Shown here: piece after piece, positions 23,665-31,078 of the stretch | Layout of the letters: every line of letters starts with the position of its first letter | How positions within the stretch are numbered: position 1 is the stretch's first letter | Assembly (NCBI GenBank): GCA_026394055.1 | Contig: JAPKYZ010000032.1 | Span: forward strand, 1 to 64,000 | From: Acidobacteriota bacterium | GTDB taxonomy: Bacteria; Acidobacteriota; Terriglobia; Bryobacterales; Bryobacteraceae | Direction: 5' to 3' | DNA length: 64,000 nt | Translations under genes and position numbers: made by a program | Notes under the pieces: generated by a model | The model's input: only the letters and a program-made list of their open reading frames with translations | The model's database searches: none | Told to the model about the DNA's origin: nothing

Positions 23665-24185
23665 ATCTTCTGTACCTCGTCGTAGTTGCGGCGGAAACTA
23701 TCTTTTAGATCGGGCGGCGTCAGCGCGGCCAATAGGCGTGAAGCCTCCACCACGTAGGGCGCAATCTGGGATTGGATGACGGCTTGCGGCAGCGTCTGGC
23801 GCGGGAAGGCCATGGCGATCATGACGATGGCGATGGAGATCAGCAGCGCGCGCAGGAAGCCGAAAATGGCACCGAGCAATCGATCCAGCCAGCTGATCCC
23901 CGCCCACTTGAATAGCTTCGAGAGGCCGAAGGAGATGATGCCGCCGGTCAAGACAAACAGCAGCAACACCACCACAAACCCCAGCGCATTGGCCAGCGCC
24001 TGAGATGACACGTACTCGCGCAAAAAGGAGCCCGCCTCCGCATACCAACGGGAAGCGAACAGGATGCCGAAGATGGTGGCCGCCATCGAGATGCCGATGC
24101 GGGCCAGCCCGCGCGCCGCACCCATCAACGTGGAAGCGAGAAAGATCACCAGAAACAGCAGGTCGAGCCAGTTGAGGTCTTTCAC
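23649..24185 (-). CDS. CvpA family membrane protein
   Basis: 178 residues with four hydrophobic segments (about 8-27, 29-48, 63-84 and 102-124) and the CvpA pattern LNWLDLLFLVIF, GAARGLARIG and WLDRLLGAIFGFLRALL. Inner-membrane CvpA is linked to colicin V production and envelope stress tolerance in other bacteria; molecular function is unknown. It starts at GTG 24185 and lies 24 nt after purC in the same direction, a neighbourhood often seen for cvpA with purine genes. Confidence 0.85.
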   Translation of the reverse strand: MKDLNWLDLLFLVIFLASTLMGAARGLARIGISMAATIFGILFASRWYAEAGSFLREYVSSQALANALGFVVVLLLFVLTGGIISFGLSKLFKWAGISWLDRLLGAIFGFLRALLISIAIVMIAMAFPRQTLPQAVIQSQIAPYVVEASRLLAALTPPDLKDSFRRNYDEVQKIWNKS

Positions 24186-24209
24186 TGTAGAGTCTAGCCT
24201 GTCGCTTCC

Positions 24210-25103
24210 CTACGCGCAGTCCCGGCCGGTCAGGAGGCGGTAGGCCTCGCGATACTTGGCGATGGTGCGCTCCACCACATCGTCGGGCAGAGCCGGGGCG
24301 GGGGCCTGTTTGTTCCAGTGGATCGATTCCAGATAGTCCCGCACGAACTGCTTGTCGAACGAGGGCTGTGCACCGCCGGGGGCGTATTGGTCAGCGGGCC
24401 AATAGCGCGATGAATCGGGCGTCAACACTTCGTCGGCCAGCACCAGTTGGCCGTTGACGAAGCCGAACTCAAACTTGGTGTCGGCCAGAATCAAGCCGCG
24501 CGTGGCGGCGTAATCGGAGGCCTTGCGGTAGATCGCGAGCGTCAGGTCGCGGAGCTGCGTGGCCAGCTCTGGGCCGACATCTTTCACGACGGTCTCAAAC
24601 GAGATGTTCTCGTCGTGGGCTCCGCCTTGGGCCTTGCTCGCCGGGGTGAAGATGGGCTCCGGCAAAGCGGAGGATTCCAGAAGTCCCGATGGCAGCGGGA
24701 TGCCGCAGATGGCCTGCGTGGCCCGGTAGTCCTTCCAGCCGGAGCCGGAGATATAGCCGCGCGCGACGCACTCCACTTCCACCATCTTGGCCTTGTGGAC
24801 CAGCATGGAGCGGCCTTCCAGCTGATCCCGGTACTCGCGCAACGGGGCAGGGTAGTCGTCTACTTCGGTGGCGATCAGGTGGTTCGGGACAAAGTCCTTC
24901 AGAAAGTCGAACCAGAACAGAGATAGCTGTGTCAGCACCCGGCCTTTGCCGGGGATGCCGGAGCCGAGCACGTGGTCGAAGGCCGAAATCCGGTCTGAGG
25001 CAATGATCAGCAGCCGGTCATCGCCCAGATCATAAACGTCCCGGACTTTGCCGCGATAGGGTGCCGGAAGGCTCGGCAGATGAGATTGAACAAGGGGGCT
25101 CAA
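24210..25103 (-). CDS. purC: Phosphoribosylaminoimidazole-succinocarboxamide synthase PurC
   Basis: 297 residues, the longer PurC type. Recognisable parts are [53 protein letters not shown] and [11 protein letters not shown]. It ligates CAIR and aspartate with ATP in purine synthesis, in the cytoplasm. Translation appears to start at TTG 25103, 7 nt after the preceding MocA gene. The downstream genes cvpA and gph-like form one row with it. Confidence 0.96.
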   Translation of the reverse strand: MSPLVQSHLPSLPAPYRGKVRDVYDLGDDRLLIIASDRISAFDHVLGSGIPGKGRVLTQLSLFWFDFLKDFVPNHLIATEVDDYPAPLREYRDQLEGRSMLVHKAKMVEVECVARGYISGSGWKDYRATQAICGIPLPSGLLESSALPEPIFTPASKAQGGAHDENISFETVVKDVGPELATQLRDLTLAIYRKASDYAATRGLILADTKFEFGFVNGQLVLADEVLTPDSSRYWPADQYAPGGAQPSFDKQFVRDYLESIHWNKQAPAPALPDDVVERTIAKYREAYRLLTGRDCA

Positions 25104-25110
25104 GCGGAGA

Positions 25111-26235
25111 CTACGCCTTCCCGACTTTGTCCCACGCCTTATCCCAGGTGGTCTCTCGGCCGGAATAGATCGCTTCCTTGGCCATTACCGCCATCAGCGT
25201 CGATTCTGAGCCCCAAATGGCCGCGTTCTCCATCTTGCCGGTGCGCGCGCCGTCAATGAACTGGTTCACCGCGTCCTGCGTGATGTCGTACTTGGTGGCC
25301 ACTTCTTCGGGAGCCTTGCCGCGCTCCTTCCAATACGTGATGCCCTGGCGCGAGGTGCGCACCGTGCCGCCTTCGCACATGAAGGTCTCGGAGACGTCGG
25401 TGTAGATCGACGGCGCTCCGAACTGGTGGGCCGAGTAGCTGAACACGGTGCCGTCACCATACTGGAACGTGCAGGAGAGCGAATCCATGATGTCGCCCTT
25501 TTTGCGGATGGCCTGCGTGCCGTAGCCCGACACCTTCACCGGAGTCTTGTCAAGGAACCAGTGGACAACGTCCATGTTGTGGCAGTCCTGTTCGGTGATG
25601 ATGTCGCCGGACATGTCGCGGTAGAAGAACCAGTTCCGGATCTTTTCTTCGCTGGCGGCGTGGCCTTCCTTGATAGGCGGTCCACCGCCCAACCATGCCG
25701 CGCGCACCATCTTGATGGCGCCGAATTCGCCGGACTTCACGCGGGCGTGGGCGGCTTGGTAGTCCTTGCCGTAGCGCTGCTGGAAGCCCATGGAGATGCG
25801 CTTGGTCTTGTCGGCGCGGAGGGCGGCGGCCTTGACGCGCAGGCAGCCCTTGGCATCGATGCCGGCAGCCTTTTCCATGTAAATGTGCTTCTTGGCCTTG
25901 ACGGCCATTTCAAAGTGGTCTGGGTGATAGACGATGGGCGTGGCGATCAACACCGCGTCCACATCGGAGGCCATCAGCTCTTCGGCCTTCTTGAAGGTCT
26001 TGGCGCCGGTGTACTTCTTGGTGGCCGCCTCCAGTTTGTCGTCGTAGATGTCGCAGACGGCGGAGACACGGGCGAATTCGTTTTTGGCAAAGATGCCGCT
26101 GACGTACATGCCGCGATTTCCGGCTCCGACCAAGCCTACCGTCAGAGCCGAATTGGCCTGGGAGCCAAAGGCGATGTGCGGGGCGACAATAGTCAGCCCC
26201 GACGCGATGAATTGACGTCGATCACTCATAACCAT
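25111..26235 (-). CDS. Gfo/Idh/MocA oxidoreductase with Tat-type signal
   Basis: 374 residues, or 372 from the inner ATG at 26229. The N-terminus has [20 protein letters not shown], a twin-arginine signal as found in many exported MocA-family proteins that carry pre-bound NADP. The Rossmann motif [14 protein letters not shown] follows, then the family's MEKAAGI in place of the usual EKP, and the C-terminal domain with [17 protein letters not shown]. The sugar substrate is unknown. Its promoter is shared with the divergent glycosyltransferase gene (26240-26277). Confidence 0.88.
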   Translation of the reverse strand: MVMSDRRQFIASGLTIVAPHIAFGSQANSALTVGLVGAGNRGMYVSGIFAKNEFARVSAVCDIYDDKLEAATKKYTGAKTFKKAEELMASDVDAVLIATPIVYHPDHFEMAVKAKKHIYMEKAAGIDAKGCLRVKAAALRADKTKRISMGFQQRYGKDYQAAHARVKSGEFGAIKMVRAAWLGGGPPIKEGHAASEEKIRNWFFYRDMSGDIITEQDCHNMDVVHWFLDKTPVKVSGYGTQAIRKKGDIMDSLSCTFQYGDGTVFSYSAHQFGAPSIYTDVSETFMCEGGTVRTSRQGITYWKERGKAPEEVATKYDITQDAVNQFIDGARTGKMENAAIWGSESTLMAVMAKEAIYSGRETTWDKAWDKVGKA

Positions 26236-26239
26236 CTAA

Positions 26240-26277
26240 AGTATACGCCGCGCGCTGGCACGGCGGACCCGTATACT
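26240..26277. promoter_or_regulatory. Symmetrical divergent promoter with two TATACT boxes
   Basis: AGTATACG (26240-26247) and CGTATACT (26270-26277) are perfect inverted copies. Read outward each gives a TATACT -10 box: the plus one ends 7 nt before the TTG at 26285, the minus one 4 nt before ATG 26235 and 10 nt before ATG 26229. Both transcripts would be leaderless or nearly so. Confidence 0.55.
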
Positions 26278-26284
26278 GGAGGCT

Positions 26285-27694
26285 TTGAAGCTATCGATTC
26301 TGATCCCGGTCTACAACGAGCGCACCGTCGTCGAGCAGTCCCTGAAACTGGTGCTGGCGGCCCCGTTGCCAGAAAGCCTGGCGCGGGAGTTGATCATTGT
26401 GGACGACTGTTCCCGCGATGGCACGTGGGACATCCTGCAGCGCATCGCGGCTACCGAACCACGCATCAAGCTCTACCGCCATGAAGTGAATCAAGGCAAG
26501 GGCGCGGCCATCCGCACGGCGATTGGCTATGCCACCGGAGACTTTTCTCTGATCCAGGATGCCGACCTGGAGTATGACCCGAATGAGTATCCGGTACTGA
26601 TGGCTCCGCTGCTGTCCGGCAATGCCGATGCGGTGTTCGGCTCCCGCTACATGGCTGGTGAGCAGCGGCGGGTGCTGCCGTTCTGGCATACCAAGATCAA
26701 CGAAGCGTTGACGACGCTGTCGAACATTTTCTCGAACCTCAGCTTGACCGACATGGAGACCTGCTACAAGGCCTTCCGCACCGATCTGCTGAAGAGCATT
26801 CCGATCCGCTCCAACCGCTTCGGCATTGAGCCGGAGCTGGCCATGAAGTGCGCCAAGCGGCGCTTGCGCATCTACGAAGTGCCCATCAGCTATCACGGCC
26901 GCACGTATGAAGAAGGCAAGAAGATCGGGTGGAAGGATGGCGTCAATGCGTTGGGCGTCATCTTGAAGTTCTGGCTGATTGACGACCTCTACTCGCAACC
27001 CTACGGCCGCGCGTTCCTGAACAACATGAGCGGCACCCCGCAATACCTGAACTGGATTGCGGGTCTGCTGCGGCCCTATATCGGTGACCGCGTGCTCGAG
27101 ATCGGCGCGGGCATCGGCAATCTGACGGGCCTGATGATGGGCCGCCGCGTGATGTATGTGGCCGCCGAGAAGGATCCGCTGTATCTTCATGCCTTGCGGA
27201 ATCGCTTTCTGCGCACGCCCAATGTCCGGGTGGAGACGGCGGATGCGGGCTCGGCCGAGGACATCCGGGGGCTGCCGGCGGGCTTCGATACGGCGCTGTG
27301 TCTGAACGTGCTCGAGTACCTGGAGGACCCGGCGGCGACGCTGGCCGCTTTGCGGGATTCGCTGGCCGATGGCGGACGGCTGCTCGTACTGGTGCCGCAG
27401 GGCAAGCGCCTGTTCGGGACCATTGATGAGACGCTGGGCCACCGGCGGCGGTTTAGCCGGGCGGAGCTGGAGAAGCTGTTGACCGACGCCGGGTTCTCGG
27501 TGGAGGTGCTGCTGTCCCTGAATCGCGCTGGGGCTCCGGCGTGGTGGCTGTTTGGCCAGGTGCTGGGCCGCCGTCAGATCAACAAGATGACGCTGAAGCT
27601 GTTCGACAAGGGCGTCTGGTTGTGGCGCCGGATTGATGGCCTGCTGCCGTGGCCCGGAGTGAGCCTCGTTGCCGTGGCGCGGAAGCAGGCATGA
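26285..27694 (+). CDS. Fusion of GT2 glycosyltransferase and SAM methyltransferase
   Basis: 469 residues from TTG 26285. Residues 1-235 are a GT-A family 2 transferase like dolichol-/polyprenyl-phosphate sugar synthases: LIPVYNERTVVEQSL, IIVDDCSRDGTWD, IQDADLEYDP (metal motif) and the FGIEPELAMKCAKRR region. From about 255 on is a class I methyltransferase: RVLEIGAGIGNLTG (SAM motif I), AAEKDPLYLHAL and CLNVLEYLEDP. It could make a polyprenyl-linked sugar and methylate it or a related product. Its stop overlaps the next ATG (ATGA), so it is coupled to the zinc dehydrogenase. Confidence 0.88.
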   Translation: MKLSILIPVYNERTVVEQSLKLVLAAPLPESLARELIIVDDCSRDGTWDILQRIAATEPRIKLYRHEVNQGKGAAIRTAIGYATGDFSLIQDADLEYDPNEYPVLMAPLLSGNADAVFGSRYMAGEQRRVLPFWHTKINEALTTLSNIFSNLSLTDMETCYKAFRTDLLKSIPIRSNRFGIEPELAMKCAKRRLRIYEVPISYHGRTYEEGKKIGWKDGVNALGVILKFWLIDDLYSQPYGRAFLNNMSGTPQYLNWIAGLLRPYIGDRVLEIGAGIGNLTGLMMGRRVMYVAAEKDPLYLHALRNRFLRTPNVRVETADAGSAEDIRGLPAGFDTALCLNVLEYLEDPAATLAALRDSLADGGRLLVLVPQGKRLFGTIDETLGHRRRFSRAELEKLLTDAGFSVEVLLSLNRAGAPAWWLFGQVLGRRQINKMTLKLFDKGVWLWRRIDGLLPWPGVSLVAVARKQA

Positions 27695-28689
27695 GAGCGT
27701 ACACCCTCGACTTTGCGTCGCGCCGGGGCGAGTTTCGTGATCTGGCCGAGCCGGTGCGTCAACCCGGCGAAGTGCTGCTTCGCGTCGGCGCCGGTGGCGT
27801 GTGCGGAACCGATCGCGAACTGGCTGCCTTCCACATCGGCGAGCCTCCAGCGGGTGAGCCGTTTCTCGTGCTGGGCCACGAGGCTTGTGCTCAAGTGATC
27901 GAGGCGGACCCGATGGGCCATCTCCAGGTGGGCGATTGGGTGGCGCCGATGGTGCGGCGGGCCTGCGCGGCCGGATGCCCGTTCTGCGTGCGCGGTCGCG
28001 TCGACCAGTGCAGTTCCGGTGGCTACCGCGATAGCGGGATCGTGGGCCGGCATGGCTACTTCCGCGAGTATGTCTCAGAAGACCCCCGGCAACTGATCCG
28101 TGTGCCGGCCGCGTTGGCCGAGTACGCCGTGTTGCTGGAGCCTCTCAGCGTGGTCGAAAAGGCGGTGACGCGGGCGCTGCAATTGTCGGCCGGTCCCGTG
28201 CGTCAGGCGTTGGTGGTGGGCGCGGGGCCGATTGGTTGCCTGACGGCGCTGGTGCTGACCCAGCGGGGCTTTCCGGTTGCGGTGCATTCGATGGAGCCGC
28301 CTGACCATCCGCGCGTGGCTTGGCTGCACCGCATCGGAGTGTCGTACAACCAGCCGGTGAAGGCGGATCTGGCGTTTGAGGCGGCGGGTGTGGGCGCGGC
28401 GGCGGAGGTCGCAGTGAAGTCCCTGGCTCCGAACGGTGTCTGCGCCATTCTGGGCGCCCGGGATGCGCGGGTCGAGATGCCGTTCCGGACGATGATTTTG
28501 GAGAACCAGACCGTGTTCGGGTCAGTGAACGCGGACCGGGCGTCGTGGGAAGTGGCGGTTGAGGATCTGGCTCGAACCGAACGTGGTCTGCTGGAGACAT
28601 TTGTCGAACGGCGGCGGTTTGATGATCTGCCCCGGTCGCTGAGTGAGACCGCCCCTCAGGCGGCCAAGCTGGTCCACATCCTACACTGA
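27691..28689 (+). CDS. Zinc-dependent medium-chain dehydrogenase, glucose-dehydrogenase-like
   Basis: 332 residues from ATG 27691, chosen because it overlaps the previous stop as ATGA. Catalytic-zinc ligands are C38 (GGVCGTDRE) and the His-Glu in LGHEACAQV; a cysteine-rich lobe CAAGCPFCVRGRVDQC may bind the structural zinc. GYFREYVSEDP and LEPLSVVEKAV are very like archaeal glucose 1-dehydrogenases. The Rossmann motif is VVGAGPIGCLTALVL. It probably oxidises a sugar or sugar derivative with NAD(P)+. It sits in a four-gene run with isomerase and epimerase genes. Confidence 0.85.
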   Translation: MRAYTLDFASRRGEFRDLAEPVRQPGEVLLRVGAGGVCGTDRELAAFHIGEPPAGEPFLVLGHEACAQVIEADPMGHLQVGDWVAPMVRRACAAGCPFCVRGRVDQCSSGGYRDSGIVGRHGYFREYVSEDPRQLIRVPAALAEYAVLLEPLSVVEKAVTRALQLSAGPVRQALVVGAGPIGCLTALVLTQRGFPVAVHSMEPPDHPRVAWLHRIGVSYNQPVKADLAFEAAGVGAAAEVAVKSLAPNGVCAILGARDARVEMPFRTMILENQTVFGSVNADRASWEVAVEDLARTERGLLETFVERRRFDDLPRSLSETAPQAAKLVHILH

Positions 28690-28695
28690 AGAGAG

Positions 28696-29547
28696 ATGAG
28701 CTATCGCTTCCGTCACGCCACCTGCAATGAGATTTTTGAAAAGCGCGACTTCGCCGAATCCTGCCGCTTCATCAAGCAGTGCGGCTATGAAGGCATTGAG
28801 ATTGCGCACTTCACCCTGGCCGACGATCCGGTCTCGATCACTCCCGCACAGCGGGCTGAGTACCGCCGCATCATTCGCGATGAGGGGCTGAAGTTTGTCG
28901 GGCTGCACTGGCTGATGGTGTCTCCGGCGGGGCTGCATGTGTCGACACCGGACGCTGAGCTGCGCGCTCGGGGTTGGCAGCACATCCAGAATCTGATCGA
29001 CCTGTGCGCGGACCTCGGCGCTGATGGCACGGGCGAAAATCTGGTGATGGTGTTCGGGTCCCCCAAGCAGCGCGGGCTCACGGGCGGCGCCACGCGGGAG
29101 CAGGCCACGCGGAACTACATCGACGGGCTCCGGTCCGTGGCGGCGCATGCCGAACAGCGCCAGGTGCAGATCCTGGTAGAGGCCCTGCCGAGCACGCAAA
29201 CTGAAGTGATCTTGAGTCTCGATGAGGCGGCGGCGATCGTCGATGAGATTGGCAGCCCGGCCATCCAGACCATGTTCGACACGCACAATGCGGTGGAAGA
29301 AACTGAGCCGCACGAGGTACTGGTGGAGCGCCACTTCCCGGTGATCAAGCATGTGCACGTCAACGAAATGGACGGCGGCCATTGTGGGACGGGTGACTAC
29401 GACTTTAAGCCGGTGCTCCGCAAGCTGCGCGAGCTGAATTATTCCGGTTGGGTGTCGCTGGAGGCATTTGACTTCCGGCCGGGGGCGGAGCGGATCGCCA
29501 AAGAGTCAATTGATTATCTGAATCAACAGATTGAACTGTTGGGTTAA
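28696..29547 (+). CDS. Sugar phosphate isomerase/epimerase (AP endonuclease 2-type TIM barrel)
   Basis: 283 residues, start ATG 28696 with AAGAGAG ahead. TIM-barrel metal sites are spread as in this family: Glu in the strand ILVEALPS, Asp-His in TMFDTHNAVEE, the HVHVNEMDGGHCGTGDYDF strand and Glu in WVSLEAFDF. These enzymes interconvert keto sugars or act on inositol derivatives using Mn2+ or Mg2+. The 6-nt gap to the dehydrogenase gene and the epimerase next door suggest a joint sugar-modifying pathway. Confidence 0.87.
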   Translation: MSYRFRHATCNEIFEKRDFAESCRFIKQCGYEGIEIAHFTLADDPVSITPAQRAEYRRIIRDEGLKFVGLHWLMVSPAGLHVSTPDAELRARGWQHIQNLIDLCADLGADGTGENLVMVFGSPKQRGLTGGATREQATRNYIDGLRSVAAHAEQRQVQILVEALPSTQTEVILSLDEAAAIVDEIGSPAIQTMFDTHNAVEETEPHEVLVERHFPVIKHVHVNEMDGGHCGTGDYDFKPVLRKLRELNYSGWVSLEAFDFRPGAERIAKESIDYLNQQIELLG

Positions 29548-29563
29548 AGACGAAAAGAGTCTC

Positions 29564-30508
29564 ATGAGCAAATACGTTGTCACCGGCGGTGCCGGTTTTA
29601 TCGGTTCATCCGTGGTTCGTGCCTTGCTGCAACAAGGTGCCGGACATGTGCATGTGATTGACAACCTGTTGACCGGTCACGAAAAGAACCTGGACGAAGT
29701 GGCCAGCCAGGTGACGCTGCATAAGGTCGACATCCGGGACTTTGACGGCGTCAAGGCCGCTATTGCCGGGGCGGAGAAGGTGTTCCACCTGGCCGCGATT
29801 CCGTCGGTCCCCAAATCGATTGATGAGCCCGTGCCATCGCATGAAGTGAACATCGACGGCACCTTCAACGTCTACCGCGCCTGTGCGGAAACGGGCGTCA
29901 AGCGCGTGGTCTATGCGGCCTCTTCGTCAGCCTATGGCGACACCGAAGTGCTGCCCAAGGTGGAGACGATGGTGCCGCAGCCGCTGTCGCCCTATGCCGC
30001 GCAGAAGCTGATGGGCGAGTACTACGCCAGCGTCTTCCATAGCTGCTTTGGCTTGGAAGCGGTGGCGTTGCGCTTCTTCAACGTCTACGGACCCCGGCAG
30101 GATCCATCCAGCCCCTATTCCGGCGTGCTTTCGATCTTCATGAAGTGCCTGATTGAAGGCCGTACGCCCACCATCTTTGGCGATGGCGAGCAGACGCGCG
30201 ACTTCACCTACGTGGCCGATGTGGCGGGCCTGTGCTTGAAGGCTTCTCAGGCTGAAGGCGTGGCGGGCAAGGTCTACAACGCCGGTAACGGCAACCGGTA
30301 CACCTTAAACGAGGTGTGGCAAACCCTACAAGCTACTCAGGGAGTTACCTTACCCCCTAACTATGGGCCGCCGCGGGCGGGCGATGTGCGGGACTCTCAG
30401 GCGGACACGACGGCCGCGGTCAGGGATCTGGGCCATGCGCCGCAGTATTCGCTGGCGGAAGGTCTGCGCCTTACTTTTGACTGGTACAAGGCTTCGTTGA
30501 CCGCCTAA
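29564..30508 (+). CDS. NAD-dependent sugar epimerase (extended SDR)
   Basis: 314 residues from ATG 29564 with GAAAAGAG upstream. Extended SDR features: TGGAGFIGSSVVRAL (NAD site, residues 7-21), AAIPSVPKS, the catalytic SSSAYGD serine and SPYAAQKLMGEYY with Tyr-x-x-x-Lys, and RFFNVYGPRQDPSSPYSGV. It most resembles UDP-N-acetylglucosamine/UDP-glucose 4-epimerases (WbpP, GalE-like), giving galacto-configured nucleotide sugars for polysaccharide assembly. The last part of the gene uses rare TTA and CTA codons. It precedes the polysaccharide assembly row by 161 nt. Confidence 0.9.
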   Translation: MSKYVVTGGAGFIGSSVVRALLQQGAGHVHVIDNLLTGHEKNLDEVASQVTLHKVDIRDFDGVKAAIAGAEKVFHLAAIPSVPKSIDEPVPSHEVNIDGTFNVYRACAETGVKRVVYAASSSAYGDTEVLPKVETMVPQPLSPYAAQKLMGEYYASVFHSCFGLEAVALRFFNVYGPRQDPSSPYSGVLSIFMKCLIEGRTPTIFGDGEQTRDFTYVADVAGLCLKASQAEGVAGKVYNAGNGNRYTLNEVWQTLQATQGVTLPPNYGPPRAGDVRDSQADTTAAVRDLGHAPQYSLAEGLRLTFDWYKASLTA

Positions 30509-30603
30509 ACCGGTGCCCGCCGGCTGGACTCTCAAGTCAGTACCGCGCGGCGCCATAAATCAATCGAAATCTCATTAACGCTACCCCCTAATCGGGACGA
30601 TTA

Positions 30604-30655
30604 CATCAGTGTGCAGGGCATGGAGAACAGCCCGGTGCCAGATCAATCACTGATG
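30604..30655 (+). promoter_or_regulatory. Structured leader before the RHH/EPS row
   Basis: CATCAGTG (30604-30611) is the exact inverse of CACTGATG (30648-30655), enclosing GGGC-N10-GCCC (30616-30633). The 3' arm touches the GAAGGGG ribosome site of the gene at 30670, so folding could tune its translation. Only one copy was seen. Confidence 0.4.
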
Positions 30656-30669
30656 AAGGGGTTATTCCA

Positions 30670-30972
30670 ATGAGCGTTTTGAAGCCTCGCAACCGGCTGG
30701 TCAACTTCCGGCTAAGCGAAGAAGAGTTTTCGGCGATGAAGTCCGCTTGTGAAAAGAGCGGAGCGCGCAGTCTTTCCGACTTTGCCCGCGGCGCCGTGTT
30801 GCACGCCATGAATGAGGCCGAAGGTGGCGCCTCGATGACGCTGGTCCGCCTGGACGGCGTGGTGACTTCGCTCGAATCGCGCGTCGAACAGCTGCTGCGG
30901 TTGCTGGAAGGTGTCCAGGGTCCGACCACGGCCCCTGCTGTCGAAGAAGTTCCGGAAGTCGCCGCTCACTAG
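30670..30972 (+). CDS. Ribbon-helix-helix protein heading the polysaccharide cluster
   Basis: 100 residues. NRLVNFRLSEEEFSAMKSACE followed by GARSLSDFARGAVLHAM has the strand-helix-helix pattern of an RHH (MetJ/Arc/CopG) DNA-binding domain at about 7-50. A short coiled-coil segment with leucines (VVTSLESRVEQLLRLLEGV) at 65-85 probably adds oligomer contacts; the tail is Pro/Glu-rich. There is no toxin partner. Lying first in the row before the Wzc-like gene, it could be the cluster's regulator, but this is positional inference. Confidence 0.7.
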   Translation: MSVLKPRNRLVNFRLSEEEFSAMKSACEKSGARSLSDFARGAVLHAMNEAEGGASMTLVRLDGVVTSLESRVEQLLRLLEGVQGPTTAPAVEEVPEVAAH

Positions 30973-30982
30973 CTCCCGCTGC

Positions 30983-31004
30983 GGCAGCGCCTACGGGTGC
31001 TGCC
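30983..31004 (+). other. Hairpin between RHH and Wzc-like genes
   Basis: GGCAGC (30983-30988) pairs with GCTGCC (30999-31004) around a 10-nt loop, 11 nt after the RHH stop. It has no T tract, so it may be an attenuator or stability element, or fortuitous. Confidence 0.3.
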
Positions 31005-31078
31005 AATCCGGGTGTCCCAATTCATTCGTCCGCGCTTGCCCGGTCTGACCGTGTAGTGAACAGTTTCAGAACACATCC

